Shown here one piece after another: positions 1-5,162 of a DNA stretch of 11,716 nt. The DNA is taken from NCBI GenBank assembly GCA_017694735.1, contig JADIMN010000106.1:1-11716 (forward strand). Reading direction: 5' to 3'. This stretch comes from Candidatus Alectryobacillus merdavium. Its GTDB lineage: Bacteria > Bacillota_I > Bacilli_A > RFN20 > CAG-826. The notes under the pieces were generated by a model. The model was not told the origin of the DNA, made no database searches, and saw only the letters and a list, made by a program, of their open reading frames with translations. The translations under genes and the position numbers were made by a program. Positions within the stretch are counted from its first letter, which is position 1, and every line of letters begins with the position of its first letter.

Positions 1-1
1 A

Positions 2-628
2 TTAACAATACTTTTAGTTGGAATCATTGGTTTTGAAAGAGAATATCAAGGTCATAATGCTGGTCTTAGAACCCATTTATTAGTTGGGCTTGGTTCATGT
101 ATAGTAATGATATTATCTATATATAGTATTGGATATTCCTCATCTGGAAATATGGAAACAATGAGACTTGCTGCTCAAGTTGTCTCTGGTATTGGTTTTC
201 TAGGAGCTGGTGTTATTATTCAAACTGGTACAACTGTAAAAGGATTAACCACTGCAGCTACATTATGGTTTTCAATGTCTATTGGTCTAGCTTGTGGAAG
301 TGGTAATTTGCTAATTGCTTTAACTGGTGCAATTTTAGGTATTTTATGTTTAATTGCATTTATTCCAATTGAAAAATTTGCAACTAAAAAGAATCCAATT
401 GTTGTTATCTTACTTCCAGTTGATAAAAGTGTATATAAAGAAGTAGCAGATATAGCCGAAAGAAATAATGTTATTATAAGAAATACAGATGTTAGTATTG
501 CAACTTTTCATAACGAAGTAGTCTTAAGACTTTTGGTTAGACTTGGTAAGACTTCAAGTGATAAATTAAACAATTATATTCGTGATTTATGTGAGGAAAT
601 CTATCCTTTATCAATTCATGTATATTAA
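2..628 (+). CDS. MgtC/SapB family membrane protein (5' end missing)
   Basis: The frame is open from base 2 to the TAA at 626-628, giving 208 residues without the true N-terminus, so the first in-frame ATG (107) is not the start. The visible N-terminal part carries the MgtC/SapB signature: GFERE at residues 10-14, then AGLRTH at 20-25, followed by hydrophobic, glycine-rich membrane segments containing GIGFLGAGVI and KGLTTAATLW. The last ~80 residues, from about NPIVVILLPVD onward, form a soluble alpha/beta tail like the C-terminal ACT-like domain of longer family members. MgtC proteins are inner-membrane proteins linked to Mg2+ limitation and, in Salmonella, to control of the F1Fo ATPase; their transport role is disputed, so the function here is open. 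It replaces the cysS-mrnC genes that precede rlmB in Bacillus. Family assignment is firm; physiological role is inference. Confidence 0.85.
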   Translation, partial: LTILLVGIIGFEREYQGHNAGLRTHLLVGLGSCIVMILSIYSIGYSSSGNMETMRLAAQVVSGIGFLGAGVIIQTGTTVKGLTTAATLWFSMSIGLACGSGNLLIALTGAILGILCLIAFIPIEKFATKKNPIVVILLPVDKSVYKEVADIAERNNVIIRNTDVSIATFHNEVVLRLLVRLGKTSSDKLNNYIRDLCEEIYPLSIHVY

Positions 629-658
629 AATTATTTAATTTTTTATTTAAATAATTTT
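627..658 (+). terminator. A/T-only hairpin after the MgtC-family gene, possible weak terminator
   Basis: A perfect 12-bp inverted repeat, AAAATTATTTAA (627-638) and TTAAATAATTTT (647-658), closes an 8-nt T-rich loop and begins inside the stop codon. It contains no G or C and its downstream T-run is short, so it would be a weak intrinsic terminator at best. It sits in the 64-bp gap before rlmB, in which I see no convincing sigma-A promoter. Confidence 0.35.
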
Positions 659-692
659 GAATTTGCATCATTATTAAGAGGAAAATTGACGA

Positions 693-1418
693 ATGGCACA
701 ATATTTATACGGTAAAAATTCGGTGCTGAATGCGATTGAAGCAAAGAAGGTTATCGAAGTATTTTTGAAAGAGAATTTTAAAGATGAAAATGTTTTTAAA
801 ATTTTAAAAGAAAATAAGATTTTTTATTCTTTCAAAAGAAAGGAGGAGATTGACTTTCTTTCAAATAATCAAAAAAATCAAGGGATAATAGCAAAGATTA
901 ATGATTATAAATCTATAAATTTAGATGAATTAATTGACAAAAATAAAGGCAATGAAAGTTCAATATTAATAGTTTTAGATAATTTGGAAGATCCACATAA
1001 TTTAGGTGCAATTCTAAGAATTGCTGACGCCTTTAATGTAGATGGAATTATTTATAAAAAAAATAATCAAGTTGGTTTAACTCCAACAGTTGCAAAAGTT
1101 TCAACTGGTGCAATTAATTTTGTTGACTGCGTAGAAGTTACAAATTTAAATCAAACTATAAGTAAATTAAAAGAATATGGTTATTGGGTTTATGCTAGCG
1201 ATATGAATGCAAAACACAATTATTTTGATATTAAATATCCTTCAAAAACCGTATTAATTATTGGTAGTGAGGGGTTTGGTATATCTAGACTTGTAAAAGA
1301 AAATTCCGATGAACTTATAAAAATTCCAATGTCTGGACATGTAGATTCACTTAATGCTTCTAATGCTTGTGCGATTATTGTAAGTGAAGTTTATCGACAA
1401 TTAAAATTAAAGAACTAA
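693..1418 (+). CDS. rlmB: SpoU/TrmH-family 23S rRNA 2'-O-ribose methyltransferase RlmB
   Basis: The 241-residue product transfers a methyl group from S-adenosylmethionine to a ribose 2'-OH. By family and position (YacO of B. subtilis) the expected target is G2251 in the 23S rRNA P-loop. Residues 1-70 form the small substrate-binding domain (LYGKNSVLNAI at the start), and residues ~90-241 the knotted SPOUT domain. The three SpoU motifs are visible: HNLGAILRIADAF (102-114) with the conserved N and R, IIGSEGFGISRL (189-200), and IPMSGHVDSLNASNA (211-225). The residue after the motif-1 Arg is Ile instead of the usual Thr or Ser. The start at 693 is preceded by AAGAGG with a suitable gap. Length is close to the family norm. 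It ends at TAA 1416-1418 and is immediately followed by the sigma-factor frame. A TrmH-type tRNA target is less likely because of synteny. Confidence 0.93.
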   Translation: MAQYLYGKNSVLNAIEAKKVIEVFLKENFKDENVFKILKENKIFYSFKRKEEIDFLSNNQKNQGIIAKINDYKSINLDELIDKNKGNESSILIVLDNLEDPHNLGAILRIADAFNVDGIIYKKNNQVGLTPTVAKVSTGAINFVDCVEVTNLNQTISKLKEYGYWVYASDMNAKHNYFDIKYPSKTVLIIGSEGFGISRLVKENSDELIKIPMSGHVDSLNASNACAIIVSEVYRQLKLKN

Positions 1419-1603
1419 TAACTAATTCTTATAAAAGTAGAGTTCAAACAAAAACTTCTTTTCGTGTTAATTTTGAAACATATATTGATGCGATTAGAAG
1501 AAGAGACCAAGAAGCTATTTCTTTTATAGTTAGATATTTATATGAAGTTGGAAAATTAATATTTTATAAATATTATTTAATTTTTAAAGATTTTGGATAT
1601 TCA
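1388..1603 (+). other. Upstream open reading frame of the sigma factor, without a standard start codon
   Basis: The frame of the ATG at 1604 stays open back to a TGA at 1385-1387, and the stretch from about 1421 reads as protein. Residues such as NFETYIDAIRRRDQEAIS (1469-1522) resemble the beginning of sigma region 2 in SigH-type factors. No ATG, GTG or TTG occurs in this frame between 1388 and 1603. The only near-starts are ATT at 1400 and 1406 and ATA at 1418, the last overlapping the rlmB stop by one base. No clear Shine-Dalgarno sequence precedes any of them. The other two forward frames close quickly around 1400-1425. Explanations are a rare AUU/AUA start, a single-base change that removed the start, or a sequencing error. 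Confidence 0.5.
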
Positions 1604-2047
1604 ATGAATCAAACATTACATATTTTTTATACATTTATTGACGAATTTATAAAGAATATTGAAAGAAAATATACAAACTTAGAATCATATTTTAGAGGGT
1701 TTTTAGCAAATAAATTTAAGGATTGGCATAGAAAATTGCTAACAAACGCTAATAAAATGATGACAAATGCTTTATCTTTAGATGAAAATATTGAAGAGGG
1801 TATAACATTAAAAGATTGTTTAGCAGAAAACGAAGATATAGTTTTATGGTATAGTAAAGAAGACATAAGTGATAGATTTTTAAATAATGACACGGTATTA
1901 TTAAGCGAAAGTGAAAAACTTGTCATAATTGAAAGATATAATGGATTAACTTTTATACAAATTAGTAAAAAATATAATCTTACATATAAACTTGTAATAG
2001 CAATTTACCAACAAGCTTTAAAAAAGATTAAAAATTATATTGATTAA
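1604..2047 (+). CDS. Divergent sigma-70 family factor at the sigH locus (canonical-start portion)
   Basis: An RNA polymerase sigma factor would direct core enzyme to a special set of promoters. From this ATG 147 residues remain; with the upstream frame the protein would be ~210, the size of SigH. By eye it follows B. subtilis SigH along its length: ESYFRGFLANKFKDWHRKL for region 2.3-2.4, then LSLDENIEEG like SigH's VSLDKPI linker. A region-4 helix-turn-helix lies at the C-terminus (LSESEKLVIIERYNGLTF, then ISKKYNLTYKLVIAIYQQAL). Position between rlmB and rpmG-secE-nusG is that of sigH in Bacillus; yacP, normally between them, is absent. The DDxxQE-type region 2.2 signature is poorly kept. The ATG has no good ribosome binding site and would delete the start of region 2, so it is probably not the natural start. 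Regulon unknown; competence or recombination control is a guess from SigH/ComX relatives. Confidence 0.65.
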   Translation: MNQTLHIFYTFIDEFIKNIERKYTNLESYFRGFLANKFKDWHRKLLTNANKMMTNALSLDENIEEGITLKDCLAENEDIVLWYSKEDISDRFLNNDTVLLSESEKLVIIERYNGLTFIQISKKYNLTYKLVIAIYQQALKKIKNYID

Positions 2048-2123
2048 CAATTGATTATTTTAATATTTATTAAATAATAATAAATAATAATGACTTTTTA
2101 GGAAAATATAAATATAATAACTA

Positions 2124-2152
2124 TTGACTTGTTATTTTTTTGCGTTTAAAAT
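2124..2152 (+). promoter_or_regulatory. Sigma-A-type promoter for rpmG-secE-nusG
   Basis: TTGACT (2124-2129) and TAAAAT (2147-2152) are separated by exactly 17 bp, each one base from the consensus hexamer. Transcription would start near 2159, leaving a leader of only ~20 nt before rpmG. It is the best promoter in the window and uncouples this gene group from rlmB and the sigma factor. Confidence 0.75.
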
Positions 2153-2161
2153 ATGACAAGT
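2127..2161 (+). repeat. Inverted repeat straddling the rpmG promoter -10
   Basis: ACTTGTTATTTTTT (2127-2140) and AAAATATGACAAGT (2148-2161) pair over 14 positions with one mismatch and one G-T pair, around a 7-nt spacer holding the first base of the -10. It begins in the end of the -35 and finishes at the expected start site. The 3' side is A-rich with no T-run, so it is not a terminator. An operator for a dimeric regulator is possible; part of the match is A/T tract and could be chance. Confidence 0.35.
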
Positions 2162-2178
2162 AAAATTAAAATAAGATT

Positions 2179-2325
2179 ATGAGGAAAAAAATTATTTTAA
2201 TATGTTCTAAATGTTTATCTAGAAATTATACTACCACAAAAAAAGAAGGTAGTACTTCTCGTATGGAAATAAAGAAATTTTGCCCAAAATGCAATGAGTA
2301 TACAATCCATAAAGAGAGTAAATAA
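2179..2325 (+). CDS. rpmG: 50S ribosomal protein L33 (zinc-binding type)
   Basis: The 48-residue product begins MRKKIILICSKCLSRNY and is a small basic protein of the large ribosomal subunit near the E site. Two CxxC pairs, C9/C12 and C35/C38, make the zinc ribbon of the 'C+' form of L33. The TTTKK stretch and the FCPKCNEYTIHKE ending are typical. The gene lies just before secE, as rpmGB does in B. subtilis. The ATG follows AAATAAGATT, with no recognisable Shine-Dalgarno sequence, and the predicted leader from the 2124-2152 promoter is very short, so initiation may depend little on SD pairing. It ends in TAA, followed at once by the secE ribosome binding site. Confidence 0.92.
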   Translation: MRKKIILICSKCLSRNYTTTKKEGSTSRMEIKKFCPKCNEYTIHKESK

Positions 2326-2337
2326 GGGAGGAGTTAT

Positions 2338-2571
2338 ATGGTATCGCCAAAAAGATATTTTCAAGAAGTCGCACACCAAGCAAAAAAAGTTAGATGGCCT
2401 GATTTTTCAACATTTATTAATGCTTTTGTTGTGGTAATGGTAATTTTAATTATTGCTGGTCTAATTTTAATGTTTGAAAACTGGACTGGACTTCAATTAA
2501 TGAATTCATTAAAAGATATTTTTGCTCCAATCGCTAGTGTTGGATCAACTGCTTCCTCATCGGTTGCATAA
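2338..2571 (+). CDS. secE: Preprotein translocase subunit SecE
   Basis: SecE clamps SecY in the SecYEG protein-conducting channel of the cytoplasmic membrane. The 77-residue product is the short, single-span form of Gram-positive bacteria. An amphipathic N-terminal helix (FQEVAHQAKKV) leads into KVRWP at 17-21, the conserved K-V-x-W-P hinge. It is followed by one transmembrane segment at about residues 27-46 (INAFVVVMVILIIAGLI). The ~30-residue tail after the membrane span is a little longer than in many short SecE proteins and is Ser/Ala-rich at the end. GGGAGGAG 6 bp before the ATG is a strong ribosome binding site and fixes the start. Two TAA codons stand in tandem at the end; nusG follows after 14 bp, so the two are translated from one message. 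Confidence 0.92.
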   Translation: MVSPKRYFQEVAHQAKKVRWPDFSTFINAFVVVMVILIIAGLILMFENWTGLQLMNSLKDIFAPIASVGSTASSSVA

Positions 2572-2585
2572 TAAAGGAGGATTGT

Positions 2586-3194
2586 ATGGTAGAAAACGAA
2601 AACATAAAAAGTGATGTAGAATTAGCAACAGAAAAAGATAACGAAAATACCGATATTTCAATGAAAGCTTGGTATATCGCTACTACTTACAGTGCTCACG
2701 AAAATAAAGTTGCTGAAAACATTAAAAAAAGAATCGAGAGTTTTGATTTAGAAAAACAAATTTTTAGAGTTGTTGTTGCTGAAGAAAAATACGAAGTAAA
2801 AGATAAAAACGGTGCAACTAAAGAAAAAACAAGAAACTTATATCCAGGATATATTTTTGTTGAAATGATTATGACTGATAGAACTTGGTACATTATTAGA
2901 AACACACCTGGTGTTACTGGTATTGCTGGTTCTAGCGGTGGTGGTACAAAACCAACTCCAGTTCCAACAAATGAAATTGAATCTGTATTAAAGAGAATTG
3001 GTCTTGTTGATGAGACAATGATTACAAGATATAAAGTTGGAGATAATGTTAAAGTTGTTGCCGGATCATTTAACGGTCTTGAAGGACAAATTATTGAAAT
3101 TAAACCAGACAATCAAACTGTTTCCATTCAAGCAACATTCTTTGGTCGTTCAACTACTCTTGAAGTTCAATTTTCTATTATAGAAAAAATCTAA
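2586..3194 (+). CDS. nusG: Transcription elongation/termination factor NusG
   Basis: NusG binds the clamp of RNA polymerase and, through its KOW domain, can contact partners such as S10 or Rho. The 202-residue product has an NGN domain (residues ~27-135, from KAWYIATTYSAHENKVAENI) containing NLYPGYIFVEM (84-94). A C-terminal KOW domain follows at ~150-202, with VGDNVKVVAGSFNGLEGQI. N106-T107 in IRNTPGVTGI correspond to the N81-T82 pair that B. subtilis NusG uses to contact T-rich non-template DNA and promote pausing, so a pausing role is plausible. About 25 acidic and polar residues precede the NGN domain, which is unusual. An internal ATG at 2661 would give a standard-size protein but has no SD, whereas AAAGGAGG stands just before 2586. 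It is last in the rpmG-secE-nusG unit and is followed by a terminator. Confidence 0.95.
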   Translation: MVENENIKSDVELATEKDNENTDISMKAWYIATTYSAHENKVAENIKKRIESFDLEKQIFRVVVAEEKYEVKDKNGATKEKTRNLYPGYIFVEMIMTDRTWYIIRNTPGVTGIAGSSGGGTKPTPVPTNEIESVLKRIGLVDETMITRYKVGDNVKVVAGSFNGLEGQIIEIKPDNQTVSIQATFFGRSTTLEVQFSIIEKI

Positions 3195-3251
3195 AAAGTA
3201 TTGCAAAACCTCAATATTTTTAAAAAATAAACAATATATTAATATTTTTCT

Positions 3252-3279
3252 TTGAAATAGCGCTTGTTAGTTGTATAAT
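3252..3279 (+). promoter_or_regulatory. Sigma-A-type promoter for rplK-rplA, embedded in the nusG terminator
   Basis: TTGAAA (3252-3257), a 16-bp spacer, and a perfect TATAAT (3274-3279) make a good sigma-A promoter. The start site would fall near 3286, inside the 3' arm of the terminator hairpin. Its own transcripts would therefore lack the 5' arm and not form the terminator. The leader to rplK would be ~98 nt and contain the hairpin at 3320-3352. Confidence 0.7.
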
Positions 3280-3297
3280 TAATAAGCGTTATTTTTA
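3256..3297 (+). terminator. Intrinsic terminator after nusG
   Basis: AATAGCGCTTGTTA (3256-3269) pairs with TAATAAGCGTTATT (3280-3293) as a 14-bp stem with two G-U pairs and a 10-nt loop. A T-rich tail follows (TTTTATATAT). It would end transcripts of the rpmG-secE-nusG unit. Its loop carries the -10 of the next promoter, so terminator and promoter share the same DNA. Confidence 0.65.
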
Positions 3298-3319
3298 TAT
3301 ATAAATATAACGTAATATA

Positions 3320-3352
3320 TTGTGGGAGAATCCTCGATTATTCGTACCACAA
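3320..3352 (+). promoter_or_regulatory. Putative ribosomal protein L1 binding site in the rplK-rplA leader
   Basis: TTGTGG (3320-3325) pairs with CCACAA (3347-3352). An asymmetric internal loop (GA opposite GTA) and a second short helix, GAAT with ATTC, follow. The paired strands read GTGGGAG and GTACCAC, which match the GGUGGGAG and UACCAC strands of the L1 site in 23S rRNA helices 76-77, here joined in the reverse order. In E. coli, L1 represses the L11-L1 message by binding such a site near rplK. Autoregulation of rplK-rplA by L1 is therefore inferred. The hairpin ends 16 nt before the ribosome binding site. No family model was run. Confidence 0.6.
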
Positions 3353-3383
3353 ACCCTGACAAAAATTTAAGGAGGAAAGTCAA

Positions 3384-3794
3384 GTGGCTAAAAAAATCGC
3401 TAAAGTAGTTAAAATGGAACTACCTGGTGGTGAAGCAAAACCAGGTCCAAAGCTTGCTTCCGCTGGTATCGTAATGCCAAAATTCTGTACAGACTTTAAT
3501 GCTAAAACTGCAGATAGAAAAGGTGAAATTGTCCCAGTCGTTATTACTGCTTATGAAGACAAATCATTTGATTACGTAATTAAGACTTCACCAGTAGCAC
3601 CTTTATTATTAAAAGCTGCTGGAATTAGCAAAGGTTCCGCTAATTCAAAGAAAATTGTCGGTCATATTTCTAAAGCTAAATTAAAAGAAATTGCTGAATA
3701 CAAATTACCTGATTTGAATTGTAATGATGTTGAAGCTGCAATGAAAGTTATTGCTGGTACCGCTAAAAATATGGGTATCTCAATTGATGACTAA
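3384..3794 (+). CDS. rplK: 50S ribosomal protein L11
   Basis: L11 binds the GTPase-associated centre of 23S rRNA and forms the base of the stalk, with roles in EF-G action and RelA-dependent stringent response. The 136-residue product starts at a GTG behind AAGGAGG (3369-3375) and shows FNAKT (38-42), PVVITAYEDKSFDY (51-64), and a C-terminal RNA-binding domain ending with MKVIAGTAKNMGI. It is about five residues shorter than E. coli L11. By hand alignment, four residues equivalent to E. coli P23-V24-G25-P26 are missing: KPGP (19-22) runs straight into KLASAGIVMP. Those prolines contact rRNA and thiopeptide antibiotics. Mycoplasma L11 proteins, as I recall them, share this shortened helix. It is first in the rplK-rplA unit, 14 bp before rplA. 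Confidence 0.96.
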   Translation: MAKKIAKVVKMELPGGEAKPGPKLASAGIVMPKFCTDFNAKTADRKGEIVPVVITAYEDKSFDYVIKTSPVAPLLLKAAGISKGSANSKKIVGHISKAKLKEIAEYKLPDLNCNDVEAAMKVIAGTAKNMGISIDD

Positions 3795-3808
3795 GAAGGA
3801 GATTTTCT

Positions 3809-4492
3809 ATGAAGAGAGGTAAAAAGTACGTTGAAGCTTCAAAATTGATCGATGCAAATAAAATTTATGCATTAAATGAAGCTGTTGAATTAGTAAAAAA
3901 GACTTCTACTGTAAAATTTGATGCTACAGTTGATGTTTCTATAAGATTAAACGTTGATCCAAGACAAGCTGATCAACAAGTTAGAGGAACAATTGTTCTT
4001 CCTCATGGAAATGGTAAAACTAAAAAAGTTTTAGCTATTACAAACAAAATTGACGAAGCTAAAGAAGCTGGCGCAGATGTTGTTGGCGGAAAAGAAATGA
4101 TTGAAAAAATTAAATCTCAAAACTGGTTTGATTTTGATGTAATTGTTGCTACACCAGATATGATGGGCGAAATTGGTAAAATTGCAAGAATCTTAGGTCC
4201 TAAAGGATTAATGCCAAACCCAAAAGTTGGAACAGTTAACCCAGATATCGCAAAAGCAATTAAAGAAATCAAAGCTGGTAAAGTTGAATACCGTGTTGAT
4301 AAAGAAGGAAATATTCACGTATCAGTTGCTAGAGTTAGCTTTGATAGCGAAAAAATCGCTGAAAATATTGCTGCTTTAACTGGTGCAATTATTAAAGCAA
4401 AACCAGCAGCAGTAAAAGGTACATATGTTAAAAATGCTGTTATGCATACAACTATGGGACCTGCAATCCATTTTACCTTTGATGGTAGATAA
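3809..4492 (+). CDS. rplA: 50S ribosomal protein L1
   Basis: L1 forms the mobile L1 stalk that helps deacylated tRNA leave the E site, and is a translational repressor of its own operon in several bacteria. The 227-residue product has the usual two-domain order: domain I from both ends (MKRGKKYVEASKLID and the C-terminal part), domain II inserted at about 68-160. The L1 signature lies at about 120-141, beginning GEIGKIARILGPKGLMPNP. The VEYRVDKEGNIHV segment and the terminal AVMHTTMGPAIHF are also typical. AAGGAGA a few bases before the ATG fits the start. Length is close to the norm of ~230. It is co-transcribed with rplK; the hairpin at 3320-3352 is a likely target of this protein. Confidence 0.97.
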   Translation: MKRGKKYVEASKLIDANKIYALNEAVELVKKTSTVKFDATVDVSIRLNVDPRQADQQVRGTIVLPHGNGKTKKVLAITNKIDEAKEAGADVVGGKEMIEKIKSQNWFDFDVIVATPDMMGEIGKIARILGPKGLMPNPKVGTVNPDIAKAIKEIKAGKVEYRVDKEGNIHVSVARVSFDSEKIAENIAALTGAIIKAKPAAVKGTYVKNAVMHTTMGPAIHFTFDGR

Positions 4493-4509
4493 TTATTAAT
4501 TTTGGTAAA

Positions 4510-4596
4510 GAGCTATCAATATACCATAGACCGTTAACAGCTTTTAAAGCTTAATATGTTACGCAGGTATTTAAAATATTGTATATTGGAAGCCTC
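4510..4596 (+). ncRNA. Ribosomal protein L10 leader RNA
   Basis: The gap before rplJ folds into nested helices. GAG (4510-4512) can pair with CTC (4594-4596) and CAATATA (4517-4523) with TATATTG (4582-4588). Inside these, ACC (4523-4525) pairs with GGT (4566-4568), CGTTAAC (4532-4538) with GTTACG (4558-4563) with one bulge, and AGCT (4539-4542) with AGCT (4548-4551). The ordered elements ACC..AGAC..AGC..GCTTAAT..GCAGGT match the Firmicutes L10 leader as I know it, in which the L10-(L12)n complex binds a kink-turn to repress rplJ-rplL. I see no strong promoter just upstream, so it may be reached by readthrough from rplA. Confidence 0.75.
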
Positions 4597-4624
4597 ATTA
4601 TAAATTTTTAAAAGGAGGTAGATG

Positions 4625-5110
4625 ATGAACCAAGATGTCTTAAAAGCAAAACAAGATCTTATTAATGAAGTTTGCGAAGATGTTAAAGCTTCAACTACGG
4701 TTGTTTTATTTGAATATCGTGGATTAAGCGTTTCTAAACTTACTGAATTAAGAAGAAGTTTGTTAAAATCTGGTAGCAAAGTATGTGTTTTTAAAAACAC
4801 TCTTACAAAGAAAGCTTTTGAATCATTAAATCATAATGAGTTTGCAGACTCATTAAAAGGTCCAAATGCAATTATGTTTGCAAAAGATTTCTCTGATAGT
4901 CTTAAAGTTTTAACAAAATTTGCTAAAAGAAATGAAGAAGTCCAAATTAAAGCTGGACTTGTTGAAGGTAAATATCTTGAAAAAGATAAAGTTCTTGAAG
5001 TCAGCAAGTTACCTGATAAGAATGGTTTACTTTCAATGATACTCTCTGTTTTAGAAGCACCAATCAGAAATGTTGCTTGTGCTGTTAAAGCAGTTAGTGA
5101 AAAACAATAA
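4625..5110 (+). CDS. rplJ: 50S ribosomal protein L10
   Basis: L10 anchors the L7/L12 dimers to the ribosome base, joining its C-terminal helix to the N-terminal domains of L12. The 161-residue product carries the family's N-terminal core: VKASTTVVLFEYRGLSV, TELRRSLLKSG, and the strand VCVFKNTLTKKA. LKGPNAIMFAKD follows in the middle, and the protein ends with a long helix (residues ~140-161) expected to hold L12. Two ATG codons stand in tandem at 4622 and 4625. AGGAGG at 4613-4618 leaves 3 nt to the first and 6 nt to the second, so I take 4625; using 4622 adds one Met. It follows the L10 leader and precedes rplL by 52 bp, a gap with no terminator. Confidence 0.95.
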   Translation: MNQDVLKAKQDLINEVCEDVKASTTVVLFEYRGLSVSKLTELRRSLLKSGSKVCVFKNTLTKKAFESLNHNEFADSLKGPNAIMFAKDFSDSLKVLTKFAKRNEEVQIKAGLVEGKYLEKDKVLEVSKLPDKNGLLSMILSVLEAPIRNVACAVKAVSEKQ

Positions 5111-5162
5111 AAATATACAAAGCCAATTTATGAAAATTATTATTTAGGAGGATTAAAAAATT

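Noticed and set aside
1367..1418. TTG at 1367 as the sigma-factor start if TGA (1385-1387) encoded Trp.
   Set aside because: It needs UGA reassignment, for which nothing else in ~3500 codons gives support, and a 52-bp overlap with conserved rlmB sequence without an SD.
1398..1420. Programmed -1 frameshift fusing RlmB to the sigma factor.
   Set aside because: The reading-frame offset fits, but no slippery heptamer of X XXY YYZ type precedes the rlmB stop and RlmB ends at its normal length.
1627..1926. 99-codon antisense open frame in the sigma-factor gene.
   Set aside because: Low-complexity Ser/Leu/Phe translation typical of the reverse of an A-rich gene; no ribosome binding site or family match.
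2048..2110. AT-rich AATAAT-type short repeats after the sigma gene.
   Set aside because: Irregular simple sequence, too short to be a defined repeat, and no hairpin better than expected from composition.
2696..3112. 138-codon antisense open frame inside nusG.
   Set aside because: It mirrors the nusG coding strand, has no credible domain and lies wholly inside a conserved gene.
4534..4800. Antisense open frame across the L10 leader and rplJ start.
   Set aside because: Overlaps a recognised leader RNA and conserved rplJ codons; composition is that of a shadow frame.
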